Positions 27,842 to 37,084 are shown, counted from the first letter of the stretch. The stretch is 64,000 bases of DNA from Bacillota bacterium (GCA_012735505.1 JAAYHE010000021.1:1-64000), one strand, 5' to 3'. The notes: generated by a model from the sequence alone, not told the origin. Program-made: numbers and translations.

Positions 27842-27913
27842 GCCTAGGTAACTATTCCCCAGCCGGCCTATGGCCTCCCGTGCGGGCGCCCGCAATGTTC
27901 CGCCAAAGGGTTG
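27842..27913 (-). repeat. GC-rich modular repeat (family R2/R3), diverged copy at 27.8 kb
   Basis: The blocks AACTATTCCCC, CCGGCCTATGGCCTCCCG, GCGGGCG and CGCCAAAGGG follow the order and orientation of 45830-45905 with several changes. It fills most of the uvrB-uvrA gap. Confidence 0.6.
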
Positions 27914-27952
27914 CTCGTCGCGAGTGTCTGCAGCTGTCCTTATTGCAGAAAC

Positions 27953-27981
27953 TTGCCTACAAGCGGCTATAGTGATAAAAT
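27953..27981 (+). promoter_or_regulatory. Putative promoter of uvrA
   Basis: TTGCCT (27953-27958), a 17-nt spacer and TAAAAT (27976-27981) lie 35 nt before the uvrA start. No obvious LexA box (GAAC-N4-GTTC type) was seen nearby. Confidence 0.5.
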
Positions 27982-28015
27982 GCGAATGTATGTACGATGG
28001 GCGGGAGGGAAGAGC

Positions 28016-30832
28016 ATGGCCCAAGACAAAATAGTGGTGCGCGGAGCGCGTGCCCATAACCTACAAAATATTGATGTCGATATCCCCCGCGATAAACTAG
28101 TAGTTGTGACCGGTTTGTCGGGTTCTGGAAAATCATCCCTAGCCTTCGATACCATTTACGCAGAGGGGCAGCGACGTTACGTAGAATCCTTGTCGGCGTA
28201 CGCCCGGCAGTTTCTCGGGCAAATGGACAAGCCCGATGTAGATTATATTGAAGGGCTATCACCAGCCATTGCTATCGATCAAAAGACGACCAGCCGCAAC
28301 CCGCGCTCAACGGTGGGTACGGTTACCGAAATATACGACTACCTGCGCTTGCTCTATGCCCGCGTCGGTAGTCCTTATTGTCCTAATTGCGGAGTAGCCA
28401 TTAGCCAGCAGACCATTGAACAGATTGTAGATCAGGTATTAACCCTGCCCGAGCGCACCCGCTTCCTAGTGCTGGCTCCAGTGGTGCGGGGCCAAAAAGG
28501 CGAGCATGTAAAATTGCTTGCCGACCTGCAGCGGGAAGGTTACGTACGGGTGAGGGTTGATGGCAGTATGTACGAGCTAGGTGACCCGATCGAGCTGAAC
28601 AAGAATCAGAAACACGATATTGAGGTCGTGGTGGATCGGCTGATCGTGCGCCCAGATATCGGCAGCCGCTTGGCAGATTCTATCGCAACGGCGACCATGC
28701 TGAGCCAGGGGTTAGTTATTATCAGCCAAGTGGATGGTGACGAGACTCTCTATAGCCTGAACTTTGCTTGCACCGAATGTGGCTTCAGCTATTCGGAAAT
28801 TAGCCCGCGCTTATTTTCGTTTAACAACCCCTATGGCGCCTGTCCCGAGTGTGACGGTTTGGGGGCTAGTCGGGAGTTTGACCCCGACCTCATTATTCCT
28901 GACCCGAACTTGTCCCTTGCCGAAGGGGCGATCGCGCCGTGGGCAAATTCCACCAGCAACTACTACCCAGCCTTGTTTCAGGCTGTTTGCGATAATTACC
29001 AGATAGACTATAACGCGCCGATAGCAGACCTGACCGAAGAACAGCTGAATATTATTTTGCATGGTGGCCCCGATCACTTAACGGTGGCCTATGAAGATAC
29101 TGTTGGCAGAAATCGCCAGTTCAAGATGCGATTTCGCGGTGTAATTCCCATGTTGGAACGCATGTATCGAGAGACCGGATCAGCAGCTATCCGGGAAAAT
29201 ATAGAGCAATATATGACCGATGTTCTCTGTTCAGCTTGTGAGGGCCAGCGCCTGAAACCAGAAAGTTTGTCTGTAAAGGTTGGGGGCAAAAGTATCGCTG
29301 AGGTAACCCGGATGTCTATTGTAGAGGCACTACAATTCTTTGATAATCTCGAGCTCAGTGAACGGCAACAGCTAATTGCGCGGCAAATCCTTAGGGAAAT
29401 TAAAGCCCGTTTAGGCTTTTTAGTTAACGTTGGTCTAGATTATTTGACTTTGGACCGGCAAGCTGGCACCTTGTCTGGCGGCGAATCCCAGCGTATTCGA
29501 TTGGCCACACAGATCGGTTCCAGTCTAATGGGTGTGCTTTATATCTTAGACGAGCCGAGTATCGGCTTGCACCAACGTGATAATACCCGCTTGCTAGAAA
29601 CCCTTAAGCGGTTGCGAGACTTGGGCAATACCGTGATCGTGGTCGAGCACGACCAAGAGACCATGGAGGCAGCCGATTATATTATCGACATGGGGCCGGG
29701 TGCTGGTTTGCACGGTGGTAAAGTTGTTGCTACCGGCACACTGCAGGAAATTTGCCAGGTGCCCGAGTCTATCACTGGTCAATATTTGTCGGGCAAGAGG
29801 CGGATTGTGGTGCCGGAGGAACGCCGCCGACCCAACGATAGATTTCTGGAAGTGCGCGGGGCGCGGGAAAACAATCTGAAGAACATTAACGTGCGTATCC
29901 CGCTGGGTCTGTTCATCTGTGTGACCGGAGTTTCTGGCTCGGGTAAAAGCACGTTAGTGAATGAAATTGTCTATAAACGGTTGGCTATGGAGCTCAACCG
30001 GGCCAAACGCAAGCCCGGCGAGCATGATGCTATCCTCGGCCTTGAACATCTAGACAAAGTAATCAACATCGATCAGGCACCAATCGGGCGCACCCCTCGT
30101 TCTAACCCTGCAACTTATACGGGCACCTTTGATTTGATTAGGCAGCTTTATGCCCAAACACAAGAAGCTAAAATGCGGGGGTATGCTGCCGGCCGCTTTA
30201 GCTTTAATGTTAAAGGTGGACGCTGCGAGGCCTGTCGCGGCGATGGCATTATCAAAATTGAAATGCATTTTCTACCCGATGTGTATGTGCCTTGTGAGGT
30301 CTGTGGTGGCAAGCGTTATAATCGCGAGACTTTAGAGGTGCGCTACAAAGGCAAGAACATTGCCGATGTGTTGGCCATGTCTATTGAAGAAGCCCTACAC
30401 TATTTTCAGAATATCCCTCGGATAGAACGTAAATTGCAGACCCTAGTGGATGTCGGGCTCGGGTATATGCAGCTGGGACAGCCAGCCCCTACCCTATCTG
30501 GTGGGGAAGCCCAGCGGGTGAAGCTGGCCACCCAGCTCAGCCGGCGGAGCAATGGCCGCACCTTTTATATCTTAGATGAACCGACAACCGGCTTGCACAT
30601 GGCCGACATCGAGCGCCTCTTGCTTGTTTTACAACGCTTAGTAGACGCAGGCGATACAGTTTTGGTGATCGAGCATAACTTAGACGTCATCAAGACGGCC
30701 GACTATATCATCGACCTTGGACCAGAAGGCGGTGACCGGGGTGGCACCATTGTGGCTGAAGGCACGCCAGAAGAAGTCGCCGCTAATCCGGACTCGTATA
30801 CCGGGCATTTCCTAAAAACATTATTACTCTAG
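28016..30832 (+). CDS. uvrA: Excinuclease ABC subunit A
   Basis: UvrA is the dimeric ABC-type ATPase that first detects distorted DNA and loads UvrB. The 938-residue protein has two ATPase modules: Walker [13 protein letters not shown] and [12 protein letters not shown], signatures [16 protein letters not shown] and [16 protein letters not shown], and Walker [13 protein letters not shown] and [12 protein letters not shown]. Zinc fingers are visible (CPNC...; CEACRGDG...CEVCGGKRY). ATG 28016 after GGGAGGGA gives the usual length; an in-frame extension to 27911 is not needed. Confidence 0.98.
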   Translation: MAQDKIVVRGARAHNLQNIDVDIPRDKLVVVTGLSGSGKSSLAFDTIYAEGQRRYVESLSAYARQFLGQMDKPDVDYIEGLSPAIAIDQKTTSRNPRSTVGTVTEIYDYLRLLYARVGSPYCPNCGVAISQQTIEQIVDQVLTLPERTRFLVLAPVVRGQKGEHVKLLADLQREGYVRVRVDGSMYELGDPIELNKNQKHDIEVVVDRLIVRPDIGSRLADSIATATMLSQGLVIISQVDGDETLYSLNFACTECGFSYSEISPRLFSFNNPYGACPECDGLGASREFDPDLIIPDPNLSLAEGAIAPWANSTSNYYPALFQAVCDNYQIDYNAPIADLTEEQLNIILHGGPDHLTVAYEDTVGRNRQFKMRFRGVIPMLERMYRETGSAAIRENIEQYMTDVLCSACEGQRLKPESLSVKVGGKSIAEVTRMSIVEALQFFDNLELSERQQLIARQILREIKARLGFLVNVGLDYLTLDRQAGTLSGGESQRIRLATQIGSSLMGVLYILDEPSIGLHQRDNTRLLETLKRLRDLGNTVIVVEHDQETMEAADYIIDMGPGAGLHGGKVVATGTLQEICQVPESITGQYLSGKRRIVVPEERRRPNDRFLEVRGARENNLKNINVRIPLGLFICVTGVSGSGKSTLVNEIVYKRLAMELNRAKRKPGEHDAILGLEHLDKVINIDQAPIGRTPRSNPATYTGTFDLIRQLYAQTQEAKMRGYAAGRFSFNVKGGRCEACRGDGIIKIEMHFLPDVYVPCEVCGGKRYNRETLEVRYKGKNIADVLAMSIEEALHYFQNIPRIERKLQTLVDVGLGYMQLGQPAPTLSGGEAQRVKLATQLSRRSNGRTFYILDEPTTGLHMADIERLLLVLQRLVDAGDTVLVIEHNLDVIKTADYIIDLGPEGGDRGGTIVAEGTPEEVAANPDSYTGHFLKTLLL

Positions 30833-30841
30833 CTTGTTACC

Positions 30842-30870
30842 AGGGGGCTGTTAGCGTTAACAGCCCCCTT
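30842..30870 (+). terminator. Terminator-like hairpin after uvrA
   Basis: A perfect 12-bp stem (30842-30853 with 30858-30869) and a 4-nt loop are followed by only a weak T tract (TAGGTTCTT). Confidence 0.7.
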
Positions 30871-30991
30871 AGGTTCTTGCAGAAAGGATTGGCGATACGC
30901 CCTGCCAAGATTAGAGAAGTAGATCATTTTTTGCTTAGACACTGTGATAGTATAGTAATAACTATTTGGGTTACGGGGACGGGGTGTTAGT

Positions 30992-31795
30992 GTGTCGTTC
31001 GTTAGGTACATGGTGCTGGGCTTGGTGATCGGCATCGGTTCTATCACTCCCGGATTAAGTGGCGGCGCCTTAGCCGCTGCTTTCGGACTATATGAGCCGA
31101 TAATCAAGGCGGTTAGCCACCCCTTGCACAATCTTAAGGAAAATTTGCTTTTCCTGGCTCCAGTCGGCGTGGGTATGGCTGCAGGTATTATCGCCTTTGG
31201 TAATGCGATGGAAATGTTGATGAGGGTAGCTCCCAATCATGTAAAGTGGCTGTTTTTGGGACTAGTGGCGGGAAGTTTGCCCGAGTTGATTCGCACTGCT
31301 AATGCTAATGGATTTCGTCTCCGCTATCTCCTTTACACGCTCTTGACCTTGCTAGTTGTTTTCGGGCTGGGCAGGCTGCAGCCGGTTTGGGCCGGCACAG
31401 ATTTGTCTGTTGCAGTCGTAGGCTGGAAGCAATATTTTAGCTGTGGCTTGATTTTGGGCGTGGGCACGATTGTGCCGGGTATCAGCGTTTCGTTTATTTT
31501 GATGTCTATGGGTGTCTACGACGATTTGCTAGGTGCCCTCGCCCATCTTGATTTACACGTCCTGCTGCCTGTTGCCCTAGGGTTCGGTGTAGCTGTTGTG
31601 CTTCTGGTGCGGTTAGTCGAAAACCTTTTTGATCGTTTCCACTCCCAGGCCTACTATAGCGTGCTCGGGTTACTTTTAGGGTCGGCACTCATAATTTTTC
31701 CCCAAGTTATAGGGGGCTGGTCGCTAATAATGGGTATCGGCTTGTTCCTGCTAGGTATTGTTCTCAGCCTCCTGCTATTACGCCTAGGCAATTGA
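30992..31795 (+). CDS. popT: DUF368 family membrane protein, probable undecaprenyl-phosphate transporter
   Basis: The 267-residue protein has about eight hydrophobic segments and two related halves, each with the DUF368 hallmark (GLVIGIGSITPGLSGGALA in the first, GLILGVGTIVPGISVSFIL in the second). DUF368 proteins (PopT) have been shown to recycle undecaprenyl phosphate across the membrane. Recycling of this carrier would serve peptidoglycan and the wall polymer made by the csaB operon. The start is GTG at 30992; a weak TATAGT box lies about 45 nt upstream. It stands between uvrA and uvrC with no obvious link to repair. Confidence 0.85.
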   Translation: MSFVRYMVLGLVIGIGSITPGLSGGALAAAFGLYEPIIKAVSHPLHNLKENLLFLAPVGVGMAAGIIAFGNAMEMLMRVAPNHVKWLFLGLVAGSLPELIRTANANGFRLRYLLYTLLTLLVVFGLGRLQPVWAGTDLSVAVVGWKQYFSCGLILGVGTIVPGISVSFILMSMGVYDDLLGALAHLDLHVLLPVALGFGVAVVLLVRLVENLFDRFHSQAYYSVLGLLLGSALIIFPQVIGGWSLIMGIGLFLLGIVLSLLLLRLGN

Positions 31796-31883
31796 GGATA
31801 TACCTCCTTAATGCATGCCTCAGCGACATACATCAGCAGGGTACTTCGAAGACAATACTCCGAGCACGGATGATAGACTAGCT

Positions 31884-31893
31884 TTGCTATAAT
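31884..31893 (+). promoter_or_regulatory. Extended -10 promoter element of uvrC
   Basis: TGC-TATAAT (TATAAT at 31888-31893) is a perfect extended -10 box 36 nt before the uvrC start. No good -35 box was seen at the standard distance, which fits an extended -10 promoter. Confidence 0.55.
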
Positions 31894-31929
31894 GAAAGAT
31901 GAATCAAGATGATTGAGGGAGGTGAGGGT

Positions 31930-33783
31930 GTGTCTATTAGTGAGAAATTGGCTCTGCTGCCGGACGAGCCCGGTGTTTATTTATTTAAGGATGAGAAGGG
32001 AAACATTCTGTATATCGGCAAGGCGGTATCCTTGCGGCAGCGAGTGCGCTCTTATTTTCATGCTAGTGCTGATCATTCGGCCAAGGTGCGCGCTTTAGTA
32101 GAAAAAGTGCGTGATTTAGAGTTCATTATCACCGATAATGAAGTGGAAGCTCTTATTTTGGAGAGTAACCTGATCAAAGAGCATCAGCCCTGGTATAATA
32201 TCCGGATCAAAGACGACAAGCACTATCCATATCTGAAATTGACTATGTCCGAGCCTTATCCCCGCCTCTTGATTGCTCGGCGTATTGTAAAAGATGGCTC
32301 CAAATATTACGGCCCCTATCCGAGTGGCAACGCTGTGCGTCAGGCATTAAAGCTGATTCGACGCATTTTTCCGCTGCGCACTTGCAAGCAGCCCCTCACC
32401 GGCGAGCCAACTGGGCGCCCTTGCCTCAATCATCATATCGGACGGTGTATCGCTCCCTGTACCGGTCAGGTAAGTCGAGAGCAATATCATGAGATTGTTC
32501 ACGCTGTCGACATGTTTCTGTCGGGGCGTTACGACAATTTGATAGAACAATTGACTGCCCGTATGCATCAGGCTGCTGAGGCCTTACAGTTTGAGAAAGC
32601 AGCCGAAATTCGTAACCAACTGGCCGCTGTAGAGCACATCTTGGAGAAGCAGAAAATGATTTCGGCCGGTTTAGAAGACCGCGACGTCATCGGTTTAGCC
32701 CGCGGCATCGAGGAGACTTGTATCGGGGTATTAGTGATGCGAGAAGGACGAGCTATCGGGCGAGAGCAATACTTTCTCACGGGCACCGAGGACCTTTCAC
32801 GGGGTGAGGTTGTAGCGGCATTTTTAAAGCAGCATTATGCTAATCATCCTTATGTGCCCCCTGAAATCATCTTGCCGACTGCCTTGCCGGAAAAGGATGC
32901 TGAGCTTATCGGGGAATGGTTGAGCCAACGCCGGGGGCGCAAAGTCAATTTGGTAGTCCCTAAACGCGGTGAGAAAAAGCAACTAGTAGAAATGGTCGGG
33001 AAAAATGCGGTAGCCGCCTTAGAGGCACGCTTCGCTAAGATCCTTAGCCAAGGGGAGCTATTGCAGTCTGCTTTGACAGAGCTTGCTTTCTATCTGGCTT
33101 TACCGGATCCGCCCAGGCGCATCGAGTGCTACGATATCTCCAATATATCTGGAAGCGAGGCCGTCGGTAGCATGGTCGTTTTCTTAAACGGGGAGCCGGC
33201 TACCGGAGAATACCGTCGCTTTCGTATCCGCGACCTAGATGGTCCCGATGATTATGCTATGATGCAGCAAGTGTTGCGGCGCCGTTTCCGCCGAGTACAA
33301 CAAGACGATGCTAAATTTGCCGATTTACCAGACTTAGTTATTGTCGATGGTGGTAAAGGACAGCTGACAGCCGCGCTACAGGCAATGCAGGAGGTCGGGT
33401 TTGCTTCGATTCCGACGGTAGCCTTAGCCGAAAAGCATGAGCATATTTTCCGACCCGGCAGCAGTGAGCCGGTTGTTTTGCCGCGCCAGTCGCAAAGCTT
33501 GTATCTGGTACAGCGAATTCGGGATGAGGCCCACCGCTCTGCTTTGACCTACCACCGCCGACTGCGCGCAAGCAGGCAGGTAGAGTCTTGGTTGGAAGGC
33601 TGCCCCGGCATTGGGTCGGCGAGGCGTAAGGCCTTGCTCAAGGCTTTCGGCTCCATCAAGAAAATGAAGGCAGCTACCGAAGCAGAGTTGGCCCAAGTCC
33701 CGGGCATGAACAAGACAGCGGCAGCTAATCTTTATCGCTATTTGCGCCAGTCGACCGAGGCTGAGACAAGTGATTCTAAGTAA
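31930..33783 (+). CDS. uvrC: Excinuclease ABC subunit C
   Basis: UvrC makes the two incisions either side of damage. The 617-residue protein has the N-terminal GIY-YIG nuclease domain (DEPGVYLFKDEKGNILYIGKA), a cysteine cluster around CKQPLTGEPTGRPCLNHHIGRC.IAPC, a UVR domain (ALQFEKAAEIRNQLAAVE), the RNase H-like C-terminal nuclease (ECYDISNISGSEAVGSMVVF, IVDGGKGQL) and a tandem helix-hairpin-helix end (GIGSARRKALLKAFGS). GTG 31930 is placed well behind GGGAGGTGAG; the ATG at 31909 would lie upstream of this ribosome site. Confidence 0.97.
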   Translation: MSISEKLALLPDEPGVYLFKDEKGNILYIGKAVSLRQRVRSYFHASADHSAKVRALVEKVRDLEFIITDNEVEALILESNLIKEHQPWYNIRIKDDKHYPYLKLTMSEPYPRLLIARRIVKDGSKYYGPYPSGNAVRQALKLIRRIFPLRTCKQPLTGEPTGRPCLNHHIGRCIAPCTGQVSREQYHEIVHAVDMFLSGRYDNLIEQLTARMHQAAEALQFEKAAEIRNQLAAVEHILEKQKMISAGLEDRDVIGLARGIEETCIGVLVMREGRAIGREQYFLTGTEDLSRGEVVAAFLKQHYANHPYVPPEIILPTALPEKDAELIGEWLSQRRGRKVNLVVPKRGEKKQLVEMVGKNAVAALEARFAKILSQGELLQSALTELAFYLALPDPPRRIECYDISNISGSEAVGSMVVFLNGEPATGEYRRFRIRDLDGPDDYAMMQQVLRRRFRRVQQDDAKFADLPDLVIVDGGKGQLTAALQAMQEVGFASIPTVALAEKHEHIFRPGSSEPVVLPRQSQSLYLVQRIRDEAHRSALTYHRRLRASRQVESWLEGCPGIGSARRKALLKAFGSIKKMKAATEAELAQVPGMNKTAAANLYRYLRQSTEAETSDSK

Positions 33784-33810
33784 TTTCTATTCATAAAGGA
33801 GGAGGTAGCC

Positions 33811-34599
33811 ATGCGCCAAGCTGGTGTCGTCTATCCATTAGATGACCGACGAGATTTTAGTATCATCTACGACGAGCTTTGGGACTGCTATCTGCCTTAT
33901 CTCGGACCAGCAGCGGCTTTGCTCTATTGTTTTTTAATGCGCTCGGTGCGGCAGGGCCTAGCGGGTCCGATGGGGCCCCACTGGGCAGCGGAGGTCTGTG
34001 CGCCACTGGGTTTATCTGTCCCCGATAGCCACCAGGCATGGGCGCGGTTACAGGAGATGGGGCTAGTGATAGCTAATTCGGATGGCAGCTATTCTCTGGT
34101 CTATCCCAAAACTAAAGCCGAATTCCAGCAAGCCTTTGCTGACTTAGCACCCCGCCAGCAGCAGTTCTTGAGTGTTGCCATGGAGCCTAGCATCAAGGCG
34201 GATGCGCAAGCACGCCGCGCGCGGCGTAGCCGGGCCCAAAAGACTCTATACCTGTTTGTGGAGCAAGAGTTTGGTCGTGCCCTGACCTCCACAGAAGCGC
34301 AAAAACTAGCCGAGTTGGAGAAAAAATATCCGCGCGAGCTGGTAGAGGTGGCAGTAGAAATGGCCATTATTGCCCAAGCGTTTAGTCTCGCCTATGTGGA
34401 GCAGGTTTTGCTTAACTGGCAAGTTAAGGGGATCACGACCGCTCAGGCTGCGCGCGAAGAAGCCGAACGGCATCGCTTACAAAAAGCCCGCCGTGGCACC
34501 CGCAGCAAGGCTAGAACTGCTCCTAAATCGACAGCGGAACGGCAGGATGATTTAGACCTATATCGCTTGCGCCCAACTAGGCCTGTTAAGGAGGATTGA
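33811..34599 (+). CDS. dnaD: DnaD-domain replication protein
   Basis: DnaD-family proteins remodel DNA at oriC or stalled forks and help load the helicase in low-GC Gram-positive bacteria. The N-terminal 120 residues resemble a winged-helix domain (AAALLYCFLMRSVRQG... SHQAWARLQEMGLV). The C-terminal DnaD domain is clear (YLFVEQEFGRALTSTEAQKL, PRELVEVAVEMAI, YVEQVLLNWQVKGITTAQAA). The basic tail (RARRGTRSKARTAP) may bind DNA. It is followed after 2 nt by the dnaI-like gene, a frequent pair in Bacillota. Confidence 0.92.
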   Translation: MRQAGVVYPLDDRRDFSIIYDELWDCYLPYLGPAAALLYCFLMRSVRQGLAGPMGPHWAAEVCAPLGLSVPDSHQAWARLQEMGLVIANSDGSYSLVYPKTKAEFQQAFADLAPRQQQFLSVAMEPSIKADAQARRARRSRAQKTLYLFVEQEFGRALTSTEAQKLAELEKKYPRELVEVAVEMAIIAQAFSLAYVEQVLLNWQVKGITTAQAAREEAERHRLQKARRGTRSKARTAPKSTAERQDDLDLYRLRPTRPVKED

Positions 34600-34601
34600 C
34601 C

Positions 34602-35546
34602 ATGTTTGATGAAAGACGCCAAGCTAAATTACGTGAGGCGCGACAGCGATATGAGCAAACACTGGCAGGTCATCCAGAATTGGCAGCTATCGAGATGCGA
34701 CTGATTGAGCTTTACCAGCAGAGAGTTTTGCGCTCCCAGAGTAGGGAGTCTGCAAGCTGGCAGGCCGAGGTGGAGGCTCTAGAGCGGCAACGCCAGGATT
34801 ATCTGCGCCAACATAATATTCCCCAGGATTTTGGAGAACCCCAGTGGGATTGTGCCTTATGCCAAGATACAGGTATCGTAGAGGGCAAAATTTGTCGTTG
34901 CGAACAACAGCGCTTGTTAGAGAGCCGTTTCCGGGGGGCTCGCTTGCCAGCGCGGCTGCGGGAACAAACTTTTAGTCGTTTTAGCTTGGATTGGTATTCG
35001 CCAACTAGAAAAACGCCTTTAGGAAATTCGGAACGGGAACATGCTGCTGATGTTCTGTATGCTTGCCAAGCTTTCGTAGCCTCGGTTATTGAGGACCCCC
35101 ATAGTGCCACCGGTCTTTTTCTTACGGGACAAAGTGGATTGGGAAAAACTTTCCTCTGTAGTGCAATTTGCCACTCCCTCGCAGAAAATAACATCGTGCC
35201 TTTGTATGTTGTATTTTCTGACCTGATTTCGGATATGCGAGCCAGCTTTCAGGATACTGGCGATTCTCTTTTATTGGCTACGGCCCGTGAGGTTCCCGTG
35301 CTTATCCTAGACGACCTGGGAGCTGAGCACGTGACTGACTATGCTGTCAGTCGCCTTTTCGATATTGTCAATCACCGGCGTAACGAGCGCTTGCCGATGG
35401 TTATTTCTTCGAATCTGACTCTAACTGAAGTAGCTACCGTTTATTCGGAACGGGTGGCTTCGCGTATCATTGAGGCTTGTCAGCCCATAATGCTATATGG
35501 AGAAGATATTCGAGCGCAGAAACGCAAACTGGGTCTTGTAGATTAG
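34602..35546 (+). CDS. dnaI: DnaC/DnaI-type helicase-loader ATPase
   Basis: The 314-residue AAA+ protein loads the replicative helicase. Its N-terminus has a helical segment and a cysteine cluster (CALCQDTGIVEGKICRCEQ) like the zinc-binding domain of DnaI. The ATPase part contains Walker A TGQSGLGKTFLCSAI, Walker B VLILDDLGAEHV, sensor VISSNLTLTE and an arginine finger in SRI-like SERVASRI. ATG 34602 follows AAGGAGG; it lies 2 nt after the dnaD stop, so the pair is coupled. Confidence 0.93.
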   Translation: MFDERRQAKLREARQRYEQTLAGHPELAAIEMRLIELYQQRVLRSQSRESASWQAEVEALERQRQDYLRQHNIPQDFGEPQWDCALCQDTGIVEGKICRCEQQRLLESRFRGARLPARLREQTFSRFSLDWYSPTRKTPLGNSEREHAADVLYACQAFVASVIEDPHSATGLFLTGQSGLGKTFLCSAICHSLAENNIVPLYVVFSDLISDMRASFQDTGDSLLLATAREVPVLILDDLGAEHVTDYAVSRLFDIVNHRRNERLPMVISSNLTLTEVATVYSERVASRIIEACQPIMLYGEDIRAQKRKLGLVD

Positions 35547-35580
35547 TTAATATTGATATCACCCTTGTGATTATTGATAT
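35546..35580. promoter_or_regulatory. Candidate operator overlapping the DUF2089 promoter
   Basis: GTTAATATTGA (35546-35556) overlaps the palindrome TGATATCA (35554-35561); ATCAC-CCTT-GTGAT follows and ATTGATAT repeats at 35573-35580, running into the -35 box. The GTTAATATTGA block recurs at 36641-36651 at the next promoter of this cluster. Confidence 0.5.
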
Positions 35581-35602
35581 TTAGCCTCAATGTTGTTATA
35601 AT
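35574..35602 (+). promoter_or_regulatory. Promoter of the DUF2089 gene
   Basis: TTGATA (35574-35579), a 17-nt spacer and TATAAT (35597-35602) form a strong vegetative promoter about 40 nt before the start codon. Confidence 0.8.
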
Positions 35603-35641
35603 ACAAGTAACAAATTGCAAATGTGTGAGGAGGGATGGTGC

Positions 35642-36022
35642 GTGGCGCACCCAGTACCTGGCTTGTGTCCCGTCTGTGGTCAAAAGCTGTCTGTCAGCAA
35701 GTTAACCTGTCATCATTGCGAAACGACTATCGAAGGCGATTTTGTTAACTGTCGTTTTTGCGGGTTAACCCCTGAGCAAAAACATTTTGTCGAGGTCTTT
35801 ATCAAGAATCGGGGCAACATTAAAGATGTTGAGCGGGAGTTAGGTATTTCGTATCCTACTGTGCGCGGACGTCTCGATAACGTCTTAGAGGCGATGGGCT
35901 ATCGGGTAGACGAGGAAGACCGAGCTGAGGTTGCCCATCGTCGGCGGGCTATATTGGATCAGTTGTCTAAAGGTGAAATTGGAGCCGACGATGCTGTCAA
36001 GCTGCTAAAGGCTTTAGACTAG
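35642..36022 (+). CDS. DUF2089 family zinc-ribbon/HTH regulator
   Basis: The 126-residue protein has an N-terminal zinc ribbon (CPVCGQKLSVSKLTCHHCET, plus CRFCG) and a helix-turn-helix region (VEVFIKNRGNIKDVERELGISYPTVRGRLDNVLEAMGY), then a C-terminal SHOCT-like segment (AILDQLSKGEIGADDAVKLLKAL). This is the DUF2089 layout; such genes are often found beside membrane-stress proteins of the YvlB/YvlD type. It probably regulates the genes that follow, including itself. GTG 35642 behind GAGGAGGG is chosen over an in-frame TTG at 35615 that precedes the ribosome site. Confidence 0.88.
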   Translation: MAHPVPGLCPVCGQKLSVSKLTCHHCETTIEGDFVNCRFCGLTPEQKHFVEVFIKNRGNIKDVERELGISYPTVRGRLDNVLEAMGYRVDEEDRAEVAHRRRAILDQLSKGEIGADDAVKLLKALD

Positions 36023-36031
36023 GGTGCAGAA

Positions 36032-36343
36032 ATGAAGCGGCCGACATTCCTTTTGTGGTGTAGTATTAAGCCGGGTTTTAGGCAAAAACGGATCGTGGTT
36101 CCGGTGCCCTTGCCTCTCGTAGAGGATATTTTACAGGCCGTAGCATCGTTATGGAGCTTAGGCAGCCGCTGGCTAGATAGGCAAGAGGAGCTTAGGGACT
36201 TTAAAGAGTTTGGTCCTCTGATCAAGCAGATTTTACAGCAGATTCCGCAGATAGTTGCTACCCTCCGCCAGGCTGGCCCTTTCACTCTGGTGGAGATATC
36301 TCAACCTGCGGACGGGCTAGAAGTCGTAATTAAAGTAGTCTAA
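36032..36343 (+). CDS. Small protein resembling the C-terminal half of the downstream SHOCT-like protein
   Basis: I do not recognise a named family. The 103-residue protein starts 9 nt after the DUF2089 gene with a weak ribosome site. Its segments RIVVPVPLPLVEDILQAV and IPQIVATLRQAG with the end LVEISQPADGLEVVIKV line up with KVNVNLPIALVEAGLDFG, IRQIVDAIKHGA and LVEVEDEDEAIRVEIVV of the protein at 36719. It lacks that protein's N-terminal SHOCT-like helix pair, which the DUF2089 protein carries at its C-terminus instead. A split version of the same two-part design is therefore a reasonable reading. Confidence 0.6.
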   Translation: MKRPTFLLWCSIKPGFRQKRIVVPVPLPLVEDILQAVASLWSLGSRWLDRQEELRDFKEFGPLIKQILQQIPQIVATLRQAGPFTLVEISQPADGLEVVIKVV

Positions 36344-36399
36344 TACTTAGGTGAGCGAGAAGCGAGACCTGCTAAGTAACTCCTTCAAAGCCAAGGTGA

Positions 36400-36430
36400 G
36401 GTCGCGCGTCATGCGTAAAGCGCATTGGGG
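36400..36430 (+). repeat. GC-rich repeat block (family R4), copy at 36.4 kb
   Basis: GCGCGTCATGCGTAAAGCGC followed by ATTGGGG matches 46094-46121 (GCGCGTCATCCGTAAGGCGC then ATGGGGG) with few changes. Confidence 0.65.
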
Positions 36431-36540
36431 CTCTGATCAAGGAGCGAAGGAGACTTGGATTACGCGCGGCAACAGGCCGAGCTTGCGAGTGCCGCCGCGC
36501 CCAAGCCGACTGAGCTTTTTCCTTTTGAAAATGGGGTCAC

Positions 36541-36564
36541 ACGCGCGCGAGCATGACCGCGACC
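36541..36564 (+). repeat. Shared GC-rich 24-bp block (family R4), copy at 36.54 kb
   Basis: Identical over 24 bases to 10456-10479. It is roughly the inverse of the block at 36400, so the two can form a long-range stem. Confidence 0.75.
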
Positions 36565-36631
36565 TTTGTGTTCAGCAGTAAAGTCACAGAAAGCTCGCTT
36601 TTCCTTTTTAAATTCAAGGTTCAGCTTAAAA

Positions 36632-36649
36632 AATATTAAAGTTAATATT
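36632..36649. promoter_or_regulatory. Candidate operator over the SHOCT-like gene promoter
   Basis: AATATTAA-AG-TTAATATT is a perfect 8-bp inverted repeat whose right arm overlaps the -35 box at 36648. A bound protein would block the polymerase. Confidence 0.6.
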
Positions 36650-36676
36650 GACTTCCTGCAGGGTTCTCTATATAAT
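36648..36676 (+). promoter_or_regulatory. Promoter of the SHOCT-like/YvlD unit
   Basis: TTGACT (36648-36653), a 17-nt spacer and TATAAT (36671-36676) are close to consensus. Confidence 0.85.
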
Positions 36677-36718
36677 TAAGTCAGAAAGGCGCCTTTTAAG
36701 AAAAGGAGGTTTGTGGTA

Positions 36719-37084
36719 GTGCAACAGGAAAAGCTCCAGATTCTCAAGATGTTGGAAGACGGGAAGATTACGGCTGAGGAAGCTAGCCGCCTGTTAGCGG
36801 CTGTGGACGATCCAGTTGCTACGGCATCCGGTGGCGGGGCTAAGTGGTTTCGGGTGCGCGTGTTAGATATCGACACCGGTAAGGCCAAGGTTAATGTTAA
36901 CCTGCCGATAGCTCTCGTGGAAGCAGGGCTAGATTTTGGGTTGAAATTCGTACCCGACGGTGTTATGAGGGGTAACGTAGACATCAGACAAATTGTTGAT
37001 GCTATCAAGCATGGCGCTGTGGGCAAGCTAGTCGAGGTTGAAGACGAGGACGAAGCTATTCGGGTAGAAATCGTCGTCGAATAA
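36719..37084 (+). CDS. SHOCT-like domain protein (YvlB N-terminus type)
   Basis: The 121-residue protein begins with a SHOCT-like helical pair (EKLQILKMLEDGKITAEEASRLLAAVDD), the same module that opens YvlB-type envelope-stress proteins. The rest is a compact alpha/beta part ending LVEVEDEDEAIRVEIVVE. No membrane segment is present. GTG 36719 is 9 nt after AAGGAGG; a GTG two codons earlier is too close to it. It is transcribed from its own strong promoter and followed by the YvlD-like gene. Confidence 0.8.
   Translation: MQQEKLQILKMLEDGKITAEEASRLLAAVDDPVATASGGGAKWFRVRVLDIDTGKAKVNVNLPIALVEAGLDFGLKFVPDGVMRGNVDIRQIVDAIKHGAVGKLVEVEDEDEAIRVEIVVE

Larger units (their letters stand above)
36344..36718. 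other. Repeat-bearing intergenic region upstream of the SHOCT-like gene
   Basis: About 375 bases with no supported gene. It carries two GC-rich R4 blocks in opposite orientation (36400-36430 and 36541-36564), so that GGTCGCGCGTCATGC and GCATGACCGCGACC could pair over about 150 nt. An AT-rich operator-like palindrome and a strong promoter follow at 36632-36676. The 76-codon open frame across 36351-36581 reads as repeat sequence, not as a protein. Confidence 0.6.

Noticed and set aside
36351-36581. Open frame of 76 codons
   Set aside because: It spans R4 repeat blocks, has no ribosome site or family resemblance, and its composition follows the repeat.
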